Numbered from the stretch's first letter, positions 7,867 to 16,936 are shown. The stretch is DNA of 64,000 bases from Pedobacter cryoconitis (GCF_003259615.1 NZ_QLLR01000010.1:1-64000); one strand, 5' to 3'. A program made the numbers and translations. Notes: generated by a model not told the origin, from the sequence alone.

Positions 7867-7870
7867 AAAT

Positions 7871-8206
7871 ATGATAGCAGAAAATACACAAACGCAAATG
7901 CGCAAGGGCATACTGGAATATTGTGTGCTCCTGATTATATCAAGAGGAGAGATCTATGCCTCTGATATCATCGCTGAATTAAAGTCAGCTAAACTACTGG
8001 TAGTGGAGGGGACGCTCTATCCACTATTGACGCGGTTAAAAAATAACGGACTACTGAGTTATAACTGGGTAGAGTCAACCTCAGGACCTCCCCGTAAATA
8101 TTATACACTCACCCCCCTGGGCACTGCCATGCTCGCCCAGCTGGATGGCACCTGGCAAGAGCTATCCTTCGCTATTGAAAAATCTAAGAACCACACTAAT
8201 CCTTAA
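7871..8206 (+). CDS. PadR family transcriptional regulator
   Basis: A 111-aa winged-helix repressor of the PadR family. The family core is visible: KGILEYCVLLIISRGEIYASDIIAEL (helices 1-2), then VVEGTLYPLLTRLKNNGLLSYNW (recognition helix and wing) and GPPRKYYTLTPLGTAML. The second dimerisation domain is short, as in the PadR-s2 subgroup. It overlaps no gene but is followed after 3 bases by a PspC-domain protein, a pairing common in Bacteroidota and suggestive of envelope-stress control. Ligand unknown. A large inverted repeat covers its promoter. Confidence 0.92.
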   Translation: MIAENTQTQMRKGILEYCVLLIISRGEIYASDIIAELKSAKLLVVEGTLYPLLTRLKNNGLLSYNWVESTSGPPRKYYTLTPLGTAMLAQLDGTWQELSFAIEKSKNHTNP

Positions 8207-8209
8207 ACC

Positions 8210-9799
8210 ATGAAGAAGACACTCAACATAAATATTGGCAATTCTATCATTCATATCGAAGAAGATGCCTACGAACTACTGACCACTTACCTGATTGAGG
8301 TTAAACAACATTTCGGGAAAAGTGCAGATGACTTTGAAATCGTTTCTGACATTGAGAACCGTATAGCTGAAATGTTTACAGAGATTTTGCACACGCAGCA
8401 AAAGCAGGTTATTGAACTGGAAGATGTACAGGTGGTGATTGGTTTAATGGGCTCTGTTAAAGATTTCGAAGAACAGTCTGAGGAAGATCCTGCAGCAGAT
8501 TATAATAACGCCTACTCTTCGGCATTTGCAGAACGAAAAATCTATAGAGATACCGACGATGCGATGGTTGCTGGTGTTTGTGCCGGATTAAGCCATTACC
8601 TTAAAATGGATGTAAGTATTATCCGGATTGTAGCCGCTTTATCGGTGATGTTAGGTGGTTCAGGTTTGATCGCTTACCTGGTTTTATGGATTGCAATTCC
8701 TAAAGCAGCTACCAGGGCAGAACGCATGGCCATGAAAGGGGAGGCCGCAAATCTGCAAGGCTTTAAAAGAAGTTTTGAAGAAGAGCTCTCTAATTTAAAA
8801 GATAACCTGAAAAACGCAAATGAGCATTTACGCCCTTTTGTCAAACATTCTGGTAACTTCATTACCGAGTTCATCACCATTTTAGGAACCTTTTTACAAG
8901 GCTCCGGAAAGATTATTTTTAAGTTTATCGCCATCATCTTATTATTGATTGGTTCTGTACTTTTATTGAGTGATTTCGTGGCGCTGGCTTCGATTCTTGG
9001 CATATGGTATTCAGGGGCGATACAGGTATTCCCTTTTAATATCGTCAACGGATCTTATCTGACCATCTTAAGTGTCGCTTCTTTTTTCACGATTGCGATC
9101 CCTTTACTGGGTGTGATTTTGCTTTCCATCCGGGTAGCCTTTAATAGCCGCCCTATACACCAGATGTTATCCTACGGACTGCTTTTAACCTGGTTGTGTG
9201 CACTTTCTGTTGGTATTTTCTTTAGCGCAAAAATTGGCACTGAATTTAAGGAAGAAGCTAATTTTACACAGACGTTGCCACTGAAGACTTACCCGGTTTA
9301 TACTTTGGAAATTGATAAAACGATGTTCTTCAGTAAAGAAGACAGTATACAGTACCGCTTAAATTCAACTGATTTTATCGGAAAGATTATTCAGAAAGAT
9401 CCTCAAAGATCATCTGCTGCGCCCAGAAATGTAACCATCAGAATAGAGAAAAGTGAAGGTAATGTGCCTGTATTGGTGCAAAGCTACAGCTCACAGGGAA
9501 GGGATTTTGCAATGGCTTTAAACCATGCAAAGAATATCCGTTATGATTTTGTGCAACAGGATTCCTTACTGAAATTCGGGCCTGAAGTACACCTGAAGAA
9601 AAACGAATACTGGAGAGATCAGCATATTGAAGTGGTGGTTAAACTACCTGTAGGTACTAAACTCCGGATTACTAAAAACCTGGAGCGTTACCTGAATAAC
9701 TATTCTCTTTGGGATTGTGACGAGGAGAATTTTGCAGATGACAAATACCAGGGAGTCATGACAGAGGAAGGATTGAAGTGCCAGATAGAAAAAAAATAG
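8210..9799 (+). CDS. PspC domain-containing membrane protein
   Basis: A 529-aa protein in the PadR operon. The first ~100 residues are soluble (MKKTLNINIGNSIIHIEEDAYELL) and resemble the region found before PspC in Bacteroidota homologues. The PspC domain follows at about 110-165 (RDTDDAMVAGVCAGLSHYL, then a membrane helix ending LWIAIPKA). Three or four further helices lie at about 240-345, and a ~170-residue C-terminal part rich in beta strands lies outside the membrane, likely the extracytoplasmic side. By analogy with PspC it may sense membrane stress, but the C-terminal domain has no known role. Confidence 0.85.
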   Translation: MKKTLNINIGNSIIHIEEDAYELLTTYLIEVKQHFGKSADDFEIVSDIENRIAEMFTEILHTQQKQVIELEDVQVVIGLMGSVKDFEEQSEEDPAADYNNAYSSAFAERKIYRDTDDAMVAGVCAGLSHYLKMDVSIIRIVAALSVMLGGSGLIAYLVLWIAIPKAATRAERMAMKGEAANLQGFKRSFEEELSNLKDNLKNANEHLRPFVKHSGNFITEFITILGTFLQGSGKIIFKFIAIILLLIGSVLLLSDFVALASILGIWYSGAIQVFPFNIVNGSYLTILSVASFFTIAIPLLGVILLSIRVAFNSRPIHQMLSYGLLLTWLCALSVGIFFSAKIGTEFKEEANFTQTLPLKTYPVYTLEIDKTMFFSKEDSIQYRLNSTDFIGKIIQKDPQRSSAAPRNVTIRIEKSEGNVPVLVQSYSSQGRDFAMALNHAKNIRYDFVQQDSLLKFGPEVHLKKNEYWRDQHIEVVVKLPVGTKLRITKNLERYLNNYSLWDCDEENFADDKYQGVMTEEGLKCQIEKK

Positions 9800-9809
9800 G
9801 CGAATAATA

Positions 9810-9858
9810 AAGAGTTAGCTTCTGAATATTTTTTAGTAAATTTAATTAGCTAACTCTT
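9810..9858 (+). promoter_or_regulatory. Inverted repeat upstream of the CBS gene
   Basis: Perfect 11-base arms AAGAGTTAGCT (9810-9820) and its complement (9848-9858) flank a 27-base AT-rich loop, ending 8 bases before the CBS start codon. No T-run follows, so it is more likely an operator than a terminator for the preceding operon. The binding protein is unknown. Confidence 0.5.
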
Positions 9859-9866
9859 AACACGTT

Positions 9867-10295
9867 ATGAAAACCGTAAAACAACTACTCAGCACCAAAT
9901 CAGCACAGATCTTTTCGGTTACGGCAGAAACATCTGTTCTGGACGCTCTAAGCGTAATGATGGAGAAAAACATCAGTGCGCTGCTTATTCTGGAAGGCAG
10001 CCAATTGTCAGGAATATTTACTGAAAGAGACTATGCCAGGAAAATCGTTCTTCAGGGAAAAACTTCTGCAGACACCCCTTTAAGTGAAGTCATGACCGCC
10101 AGTCCTATTACAGTTGCCCCGCACGACAGTCTGGATCGCTGCATGGAAATTATGACCGATAAGCACATCAGGCACTTACCAGTCTTAGCTGATCATCAGA
10201 TCATTGGGATGGTTTCGATTGGCGATGTGGTTAAATTCATCATCGAGGACCAAAAGCAGACCATTTCCCAATTAGAAGGTTATATCAACAGCTAA
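9867..10295 (+). CDS. CBS domain pair protein
   Basis: A 142-aa cytoplasmic protein made only of two CBS motifs (about residues 8-65 and 72-132), which together form a Bateman module that usually binds adenine nucleotides. GIFTERDYARKIVLQGK and GMVSIGDVVKFIIED mark the end of each repeat. No effector domain is attached, so it probably signals by interaction. It is monocistronic and faces a convergent gene 13 bases away. Confidence 0.85.
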   Translation: MKTVKQLLSTKSAQIFSVTAETSVLDALSVMMEKNISALLILEGSQLSGIFTERDYARKIVLQGKTSADTPLSEVMTASPITVAPHDSLDRCMEIMTDKHIRHLPVLADHQIIGMVSIGDVVKFIIEDQKQTISQLEGYINS

Positions 10296-10308
10296 TCATC
10301 CCAGCTGT

Positions 10309-13032
10309 TTATTTAACAGTATACCGGTATACATAACGACCCACATTACCATTTGCATCTACGCCCTCAATCACTGCTCTATAGGTTCCTTTACCGTCTG
10401 CGTTATAAAATTCAAGTACGGTGTCACCAGTTGCATTGGTTACGATTTTAGGGTTCCAGTAAACCGTGGTTCTTAAATCGTTTCCTGTATAAGAGCTGGT
10501 TTGTGTCACGTATTTAGGGGCATAAAAATCTCTTGTTTTTGTATATCCTTTAGGGGTAAACTTAAGCATGTTGCTTTGTGGCATCATTTTCTTTAAGTCT
10601 GCAAGACTCATATTTGACTTAGGAGTCTTTTTCGTGTTCACCACTAATACACCATTACAGTTGTAGTTCTTGAAAACAAGACCTAGCTGATCTTTTAAGA
10701 AAATCTCTATAGACTCTACATCTGCCGGCTGAATACTGCCCAGGTTGATCGCATCTACTGCATTTCCGTTAATAAATACCTGTACTGGTGTGCTTTTATT
10801 GCCCTGCATATAATCGCGGGTAACGAAAAATCTGTCGGTATCAAAGGTAAGTCCCATTGCCATAGATTTAAGGCAGGTTAAGAGGTCATTACAGCCACTC
10901 AACCTTTCTCCGTCAATCAGGTGATCTGGCATCATACTTAATCCTGTTAAAGCCGTATAATCTGTGTGACTTGGTTTCTTAACTGTTGCACCTGTAATTT
11001 TTACTTCCTTCAGTGTACGCAGATTGCTGTACTGCTTTTTACTGTTATCCAGGTAAGCTGAAAGTGTACTGTCAATATTAATCACTTCAGTAGCCGGGTA
11101 GGGATTACTGGTCACTTCAGGAAATGGCGGATTATCCAGAACAATCATCATATTACTTCCTGTTGCATTATATTTTGCATTGATCAGTAACTCTGCGCCA
11201 TCTTCAAAAACAAGATTAGGGAAAGCGAAAAGACCTGAGTTGGTGGTCAGCGTTTCCGAAGAAAGTGTTCTCCCCGGACTGGTTAAACGTAAAGCTCCTT
11301 TTCTGACCGGCATCCCTGTTCTGTCTCTCAAAATACCTGTGATACTCATTCCCTGTTCAGGAAGGTAAGTATTTGCAGGGAACCTGCCAGCCATGATTTC
11401 TTTGTAAGAGAAGCGGCGGTAGCCTTGAGTCAGCATTAAAATATCAAGTTCTGCACGTTTTTTCTCATCGTTTTTCACGAAGTAATAGTTTGGACGTTCT
11501 ACGAAACCCTGCAAATCTGAGGTTAATAATAAAGAACTTAATATCGTAGTTTCTGTCGTCTCATCTACCGGAACTTTCTGCTGATCGGTTACACTAAGGG
11601 AGAAATTCCCGACTAAGCGTTGTGTAGAATCTTTAGCAGAAACAGTCATTCTTACTTTTTGTCTCACTTTATAAGCGGGAAGGTCTGATTTTAAAGTCAG
11701 GTTCATGGCATTTTTGTGCAGCACGAAGGCTAAACGTTCGCTGATCGGCTCTCCGGTTGCAGAGAAAAGCGTCAGCTGAACAATTCCCGAAGGAAATTTA
11801 TCTGTCGGTATTTTTGCTGCGGTAACTTGTGTCTGTAATTTGGTTTGCGCGGCATAGTAAACTTGTCCGGCATTTTGAGCGATTAAATAAACACTTTTAC
11901 CCTGGTTTTGCTGGAAATAAGTGTCGCTGGCTACGATCTTGAAATTGATCATATCTGGGTTAGTGGTATTCGCCTGTACCGAAATTCCTGATTCAACAGG
12001 TTTTGGCAGGTCTATTACTTTCTTAGAACCATCGCTGAAAGTTACGGTCGCTTTATAAGTTTTGCCGCCTTCTGCATTCAGGTAAAAAGCGCCCATACCC
12101 AGGTGGGTTGAACTAAAAGCGGTGATCTGGTTGCCATCGCTATCGGCAACAGTTCCTTTGACTTCAATCCCCAACCCGTCTTGTTTAATAGCTTTAAAGG
12201 CGATTTGTGTGGGTATACCTTTAACCAATTCCCCACCCTCGGGGAAGAACTGAATATCTGTACTTGTTGCTTTTGGTTTGAGCACAAAAGAAGAGTTCAG
12301 CACTTCCTGGTTACCCATATTGAGCTCAGTAGTCAGATCACCTTTGGTGATGAATTCATTTTTCTTTGGTGTGATACTTATTTTTAAAACCCCGTTCTGG
12401 TCTGTAACTCCTCTGCCTTTACTAACCACCTCGTAATTTGACATGACACTCCAGTTAACTGGTTTATTGGCAAGGATAGCTTTGTCGAGATTCTTAAACT
12501 GAATCTGTGCATTGATGACCTGGCTTTTATCGGTTTGTACGTTGTTATAGGTTAAATGGGTAATCAGTTTCTTGTCTATGGCTTCTCCGATCGGAATAGT
12601 TTTAGTGAAGAAATAATCCGGGCTGGAATTGAACATCCATACGGTATAGGCTCTCACGTAATAATTGCCTTGTTTGAAGTTCACCATGTCAAGTTCCAGA
12701 CTTCCGTAAGCTACGCTGTTGGTAACTGGTAGTTTCATTGATTTTACGAGTGAATCCTGGCTGTTGATCACATCTACATAAACTACTTTACTCAGTGGCG
12801 AAGGAATGTTCTGTTCAAAAGTAAGGTAGGCTTTGAAGAACATGGTATCCGCAACGCTGTAATATGGTTTATCAAAATGGAGATAGACTTTTTCTACAGG
12901 ATGCTGTTCAGCAATGATCTTGGATTTATTAAGAATATTGCTGAGCATAACGGTGTCCTGTTGTGCTGATGCCTGGAATCCCAGTGTGAAGCAAAGTATA
13001 AATAAGGCAAATGATATTTTAAAGTAGTTCAT
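10309..13032 (-). CDS. Large secreted MG2/carboxypeptidase-like protein with plug-like domain
   Basis: A protein of about 907 aa. The start at 13032 is chosen because MNYFKISFALFILCFTLGFQASAQQ is a good signal peptide; an in-frame start six codons upstream is possible. After it comes KVYLHFDKPYYSVADTMFFKAYL, typical of alpha-2-macroglobulin MG2-like repeats, then beta-rich repeats, a carboxypeptidase-regulatory-like segment (ITGILRDRTGMPVRKGALRLTS, about 565-590), and a TonB plug-like part (VQVFINGNAVDAINLGSIQPADVESIEIFL). Such proteins are common in Bacteroidota, lack the receptor barrel and sit in the envelope; exact role unknown. Confidence 0.75.
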   Translation of the reverse strand: MNYFKISFALFILCFTLGFQASAQQDTVMLSNILNKSKIIAEQHPVEKVYLHFDKPYYSVADTMFFKAYLTFEQNIPSPLSKVVYVDVINSQDSLVKSMKLPVTNSVAYGSLELDMVNFKQGNYYVRAYTVWMFNSSPDYFFTKTIPIGEAIDKKLITHLTYNNVQTDKSQVINAQIQFKNLDKAILANKPVNWSVMSNYEVVSKGRGVTDQNGVLKISITPKKNEFITKGDLTTELNMGNQEVLNSSFVLKPKATSTDIQFFPEGGELVKGIPTQIAFKAIKQDGLGIEVKGTVADSDGNQITAFSSTHLGMGAFYLNAEGGKTYKATVTFSDGSKKVIDLPKPVESGISVQANTTNPDMINFKIVASDTYFQQNQGKSVYLIAQNAGQVYYAAQTKLQTQVTAAKIPTDKFPSGIVQLTLFSATGEPISERLAFVLHKNAMNLTLKSDLPAYKVRQKVRMTVSAKDSTQRLVGNFSLSVTDQQKVPVDETTETTILSSLLLTSDLQGFVERPNYYFVKNDEKKRAELDILMLTQGYRRFSYKEIMAGRFPANTYLPEQGMSITGILRDRTGMPVRKGALRLTSPGRTLSSETLTTNSGLFAFPNLVFEDGAELLINAKYNATGSNMMIVLDNPPFPEVTSNPYPATEVINIDSTLSAYLDNSKKQYSNLRTLKEVKITGATVKKPSHTDYTALTGLSMMPDHLIDGERLSGCNDLLTCLKSMAMGLTFDTDRFFVTRDYMQGNKSTPVQVFINGNAVDAINLGSIQPADVESIEIFLKDQLGLVFKNYNCNGVLVVNTKKTPKSNMSLADLKKMMPQSNMLKFTPKGYTKTRDFYAPKYVTQTSSYTGNDLRTTVYWNPKIVTNATGDTVLEFYNADGKGTYRAVIEGVDANGNVGRYVYRYTVK

Positions 13033-13166
13033 GAATTGCGGGTGATACAAGATTAATCTCGCTAATATATTGAATTATGCAGGAGCTTCCATAACCTTCG
13101 GGAACCTTTAACATATTTTGACATTTCCGCAGGGATAACTTATACCGGGAAACCAGTTTTTTATGC

Positions 13167-13203
13167 CAAAAAAAGGAGCCTGGTTTCCCGGGCCCCTTTT
13201 TAA
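13167..13203 (-). terminator. Terminator of the nitroreductase gene, with overlapping alternative hairpin
   Basis: On the minus strand, AAAAAGGGGCC pairs with GGCTCCTTTTT (one mismatch) and a T-run follows, about 30 bases past the nitroreductase stop. A second perfect 12-base pairing, CCGGGAAACCAG (13145-13156) with its complement at 13180-13191, uses part of the same stem, so the two folds exclude each other. Confidence 0.7.
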
Positions 13204-13232
13204 AAACTGTTTGAATTTAAATAGGTATTATT

Positions 13233-13865
13233 TTAGTTATATTCGATAACGAATTCCGCTTGTGGCGTACGTACTTTTTTCAGGTTCACTAACCAGTCTT
13301 CGCTTTCGCTTCTGTAACCTAATGGTAACAGGGTAACGCTGCGAAGGCCTCTTTGTCTTAAACCTAACAATTCGTCAAGTTCTGCAGGGTTAAATCCTTC
13401 CATTGGCGTTGCATCTACTTTTAACAAAGCAGCTTCTGCAAGCGCTACACCAAAACCAATATAAGCTTGTCTTGCAGCATGGTTAAAGTTTACTTCTTCA
13501 GTTCTTGTCGTATAGTTTGAGCTTAACTGAATTTCATAGTCTGAAGGTGTTTCATCAGGAAGACCACGTTCTGCATTAGTACGCGCAAAAGCAGCTCTGA
13601 TGTTTTGTTCTGTATAGTTATCCCATGCTGCAAAAATAAGCAGGTGTGAGGAATCAACTATTTGAGACTGTCCGAAAGCAACGGTCTGGATTTTTGCTTT
13701 TAATTCTGGGTTTGTTACCACAATTACTTTAAATGGCTGAAGGCCAGATGAAGTTGGGGCAAGACGTGCAGCTTCAATAATTTGGTCAACCTTAGCTTGT
13801 GGGACCTTTTCTCCGTTCATTTTTTTTGTTGCGTACCGCCATTTAAGCGCATCTATTAAGCTCAT
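13233..13865 (-). CDS. NAD(P)H-dependent nitroreductase family oxidoreductase
   Basis: A 210-aa FMN flavoprotein of the nitroreductase fold (NfsB/DrgA-like). The start WRYATKKMNGEKV (the R-x-x-x-K segment that contacts FMN phosphate), APTSSGLQPFKVIVV, and the C-terminal LRQRGLRSVTLLPLGYRSE-D are characteristic of this group. It would reduce nitroaromatics or quinones in the cytoplasm using NAD(P)H. It is monocistronic and ends with an intrinsic terminator. Confidence 0.9.
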   Translation of the reverse strand: MSLIDALKWRYATKKMNGEKVPQAKVDQIIEAARLAPTSSGLQPFKVIVVTNPELKAKIQTVAFGQSQIVDSSHLLIFAAWDNYTEQNIRAAFARTNAERGLPDETPSDYEIQLSSNYTTRTEEVNFNHAARQAYIGFGVALAEAALLKVDATPMEGFNPAELDELLGLRQRGLRSVTLLPLGYRSESEDWLVNLKKVRTPQAEFVIEYN

Positions 13866-13946
13866 AATTTTTTATTCTAAGGGTTTTATGTCTGTTATAA
13901 CATCTAATTAATAACAGTGTTAACAAATGTAGGCATGTTATTTAGG

Positions 13947-13978
13947 TTTGATATAAAGCGCTGGTGTTTTTACTTTTG
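13947..13978 (+). promoter_or_regulatory. Consensus promoter of the porin-SGNH operon
   Basis: TTTG (13947-13950), 20 bases, then TACTTTTG (13971-13978) is an excellent match to the Bacteroidota TTTG-N19-21-TAnnTTTG promoter. It predicts a 5' leader of about 150 bases before the gene at 14138, unusually long for this window. Confidence 0.75.
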
Positions 13979-14137
13979 TATGATATTGAACTAAATGAAC
14001 GAAAAGAAATCTCCCTTAAGATTTGGATAAGTTTTGTTTTTTTAGTAAAATCGTTAATTGTTATGCTTGCATAAAATAAATGAGCAATCGAAACTTTTAC
14101 AGCAACAAGCAAAACGTCAATTTAATACCAACCAAAT

Positions 14138-15352
14138 ATGAAAAAGATTTTACTAAGTTTTTTACTGGCGGTACCTATTCTGGGCTACGCGCAATCCTAT
14201 CAGGTTAACCTTCAGGGACAAAAGCAGACCGCAATGGGCGGTGCAGGTACAGGAGTTGCTTTAGATGAAGCGGCTGTGTTTTTTAACCCTGGTGCGGTGT
14301 CTTTCCTTAAAAAGAATGGTGTACAAGCTGGTGGAAGTGCAATTTTCCTGAAAGCAGCCTTCAGGGAGAATGGCTCGAATATTACAGAATATACGAAAGA
14401 AAAATTAACGGTAGATCCATCGGTTTATGCGGTGTTTGGTAATCCGAATAACAGGCTTCGTTTTGGTCTGGGTGTTTATGTACCCTTTGGTGGTGCTGTA
14501 CATTGGGACCCAAACTGGACTGGTAAGTATACAGTGACTTCGTTAGATCTTCAGGCTATTTATGTACAGCCTACTTTGAGTTACAAGATTACGGATCATA
14601 TTGGTATTGGTGCGGGTTTTGTCTACACCAATGGAAAGGTTGATTTAAAAAGAGGTGTGCCTCTTACTTTAAATGATGGTACATCGGCTACTGCGCAGCT
14701 TAAAGGTCATTCTAATGATTTCGGCTGGAATGCGGGTATTTATGTAGAGACAGTATCTGGTGTAACAATCGGTGTAACTCACCGTTCGCAGGTAACTGCC
14801 CAGGTAAAAGATGGGGATGCTATTTTTAAGGTTCCCCAGGCATTACAAGATGGTTTCCCGACTAAGTTTAGTGCAAACCTGCCTTTACCTGCAACGTCTT
14901 CTATTGGTTTAGGATTTTATCCTTCTTCAAAAACGATCATTGCTGTAGATGCGAACTGGGTTCACTGGAGCAAATACAAAGTGCTGGCTTTTGACTATAA
15001 CAACAATTCAAGAATTCCAAACACAAGTTCTCCAAGAAATTACCATGATGGGGGAGCGTTACGTATAGGTATTCAGAATATGGCTACTGAGCGTTTAGCT
15101 TTAAGGTTAGGTGCTGCGTATGCGTTTACACCTGTTGGAAAAGGTTATGTAACACCAGAGGTTCCGGATGCTAACCGTATCCTGCTAAGTGCGGGTTTAG
15201 GTTACAAAGCGTCTGAGCGTTTTAGTATTGATTTGTCTTTCTTGTATGAGAATGTTAAGTCAAGAAATGAAACGAATATTGAAACCAATTTAAGCGGCGA
15301 TTTCAAAACTGTTGCTTATATCCCTGGCATTGCTTTATCTTATAAATGGTAA
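14138..15352 (+). CDS. OmpP1/FadL/TodX family outer-membrane transport protein
   Basis: A 404-aa beta-barrel protein. The signal peptide MKKILLSFLLAVPILGYAQS is followed by QVNLQGQKQTAMGGAGTGVALDEAAVFFNPGAVSFL, the N-terminal hatch and NPA/NPG motif of FadL-type channels. Alternating strands and an aromatic end (IALSYKW) support an outer-membrane barrel. The family imports hydrophobic compounds; the substrate is unknown. The next gene, an SGNH lipoprotein, begins 20 bases after its stop and probably belongs to the same operon. Confidence 0.9.
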   Translation: MKKILLSFLLAVPILGYAQSYQVNLQGQKQTAMGGAGTGVALDEAAVFFNPGAVSFLKKNGVQAGGSAIFLKAAFRENGSNITEYTKEKLTVDPSVYAVFGNPNNRLRFGLGVYVPFGGAVHWDPNWTGKYTVTSLDLQAIYVQPTLSYKITDHIGIGAGFVYTNGKVDLKRGVPLTLNDGTSATAQLKGHSNDFGWNAGIYVETVSGVTIGVTHRSQVTAQVKDGDAIFKVPQALQDGFPTKFSANLPLPATSSIGLGFYPSSKTIIAVDANWVHWSKYKVLAFDYNNNSRIPNTSSPRNYHDGGALRIGIQNMATERLALRLGAAYAFTPVGKGYVTPEVPDANRILLSAGLGYKASERFSIDLSFLYENVKSRNETNIETNLSGDFKTVAYIPGIALSYKW

Positions 15353-15372
15353 TCACCTTTCAGCAAAACATT

Positions 15373-16692
15373 ATGAACTCGAAATTTATATTCAGAAGTA
15401 TTCTTGCAGTAGCTGTTGTGACAGCTGCATCGTGCAAGCCAGAACTAAAAACAATAACCCCCAGTAAAGGGAGTGCAGATTTTTCAAGATATATCGCAGT
15501 CGGAAATTCTTTAACTTCAGGTTTCGCTGATGGCGGATTATACCTGGAAGGTCAGCAGAATGCGTTTCCATTAATGATTGGTACGCAGATGCAAACTGTT
15601 GGTGGTGGTACTTTCAGCATGCCTTTTTTCAATGCAAACCAGGCGGATGGGTCAGGTTATAAGAAGTTAACGGGCTTTTCGGCTACGGGAGATCCTGTAA
15701 TTGTAGATGTTCCTGCGCAGGCAGCAATAGGCACGGCAAATGTTCCGGGTTTTGGAACGGTCCCTCTTTTCACAAAGTATACGGGTGATCTGAATAATTA
15801 TGGGGTACCGGGAATCAGGCTTAACAATATTACGCTTACTTATTATGGAAATTTAAATCCTTATTTTGAGCGTCTGTTGCCGAATACCTCTCCGGCAAAT
15901 ACAACTTCATATCTTAGTTTTGTAACGGCCAAGCCTTTTACTTTTTTCAGTATGTGGTTGGGTAACAATGATGTGTTAGGTTATGCGACTGGGGGGGCTG
16001 CTGTTGCAGCAGATTTCCCTACTGATAAAGCGTTGTTTACTCAAATCTATAATGGTGCTGTGACTGCGTTAAAAACTGGTGGTGCTGGTGGTACTGGTGC
16101 TAAGGGTGTAGTCGCAACTATTCCTGATGTTTTAAGTACGCCTTATTTCACAACGGTTACTTTAACTGCGATTTTAGCTAAGGTTCATCTTGCTGCACCT
16201 ACTGTGAACACGATTTATATTAAAACAGGAGCTGGTACAACCAGACCTGCTACGGCACAGGATTACTTTTTACTTCCTTTATCGGCAGCGAATTTAATCG
16301 GTACTACGACGAATGCACCGTATCCTTATGGTCTTGATCCGAGAAATCCGGTAGAGAGCAAGTATGTGCTGGATCAGGCAGAAGCTGCTGTGATTGTTGA
16401 TTATACGAATGCTTACAATGCGACGATTAAGGCTGTTGCAGCGTCAAATGGCCTTGCTTTAGTAGATGCGAATGCGTTGTTTAAGAGTTATGCTGGTGGT
16501 AAGATCGTGAATGGTGCGGCTGTTAGTGCGGCGTATATTACTGGAAATCTGTTCTCTTTGGATGGGATACATTTAACGCCGTTTGGTTATGCAATTGTAG
16601 CGAATGAGTTTATCAAATCTATCAATACACAGTATGGTGCCAGTATTCCAACTGTTGATGTGACTAAATACAGAGGGGTTAAGTTTCCTTAG
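15373..16692 (+). CDS. SGNH/GDSL hydrolase family lipoprotein
   Basis: A 439-aa lipoprotein; the start at 15373 (MNSKFIFRSILAVAVVTAAS then Cys) gives a proper lipobox AASC, whereas an upstream in-frame GTG at 15346 overlaps the porin end. Block I of the SGNH fold is AVGNSLTSGFADG (Ser as nucleophile, with N replacing the D of GDS), block III is SMWLGNNDVLG, and block V is LDGIHLTPFGYAI (Asp and His). It likely hydrolyses an ester lipid or acylated compound at the outer membrane, fitting its partnership with a FadL-like channel. Confidence 0.87.
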   Translation: MNSKFIFRSILAVAVVTAASCKPELKTITPSKGSADFSRYIAVGNSLTSGFADGGLYLEGQQNAFPLMIGTQMQTVGGGTFSMPFFNANQADGSGYKKLTGFSATGDPVIVDVPAQAAIGTANVPGFGTVPLFTKYTGDLNNYGVPGIRLNNITLTYYGNLNPYFERLLPNTSPANTTSYLSFVTAKPFTFFSMWLGNNDVLGYATGGAAVAADFPTDKALFTQIYNGAVTALKTGGAGGTGAKGVVATIPDVLSTPYFTTVTLTAILAKVHLAAPTVNTIYIKTGAGTTRPATAQDYFLLPLSAANLIGTTTNAPYPYGLDPRNPVESKYVLDQAEAAVIVDYTNAYNATIKAVAASNGLALVDANALFKSYAGGKIVNGAAVSAAYITGNLFSLDGIHLTPFGYAIVANEFIKSINTQYGASIPTVDVTKYRGVKFP

Positions 16693-16706
16693 TTCCTTTA
16701 GTTTAT

Positions 16707-16747
16707 AAAAAACCGGCAATCTTCAAACCAGAAGATTGCCGGTTTTT
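16707..16747 (+). terminator. Intrinsic terminator of the porin-SGNH operon
   Basis: A perfect 17-base stem (outer AAAAACCGGCAATCTTC) with a 6-base loop and flanking A- and T-runs, 14 bases past the SGNH stop codon. Confidence 0.92.
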
Positions 16748-16795
16748 ATTTTATAAGTCCTTAAGGTAAGAAATAACATGACCAGAATTTAGTTG

Positions 16796-16833
16796 TACTG
16801 CAGGAATAAAGTGGTACTACAGGAATAAAGTGG
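16796..16833. repeat. 19-bp tandem repeat (2 full copies plus a partial)
   Basis: TACTGCAGGAATAAAGTGG is followed by TACTACAGGAATAAAGTGG (one difference) and by the partial copy TACTGCA. It lies between two hairpins in the gap separating convergent genes. The core GGAATAAAGTG resembles GAAATAAAGTG in the 26-bp tandem array at 29493-29745. Confidence 0.8.
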
Positions 16834-16845
16834 TACTGCAAAGGG

Positions 16846-16936
16846 ACAGCAAAAAAAACAAAGGACCTGTTTTCGTACTGGAATTCATGAAGAATGAATC
16901 AGGTACTGAAAACAGGTCCTTTGTTTTTTTTGCTGT
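16846..16936. repeat. Long hairpin family member 1 (29-bp perfect arms)
   Basis: Arms at 16846-16874 and 16908-16936 are perfect complements over 29 bases. The outer part is an ACAGC plus eight-A run, and the other side ends in an eight-T run and GCTGT. The central 33 bases hold a further small dyad (ATTCAT/ATGAAT). On either strand it has the form of a terminator, so it could stop both convergent transcripts. It shares outer and inner blocks with the hairpin at 29308-29391. Confidence 0.85.

Noticed and set aside
13995..14030. Small upstream frame (MNEKKSPLRFG) in the leader of the porin gene
   Set aside because: Eleven codons with no sign of attenuation (no codon run, no nearby terminator); a chance frame in a 150-base leader is likely.
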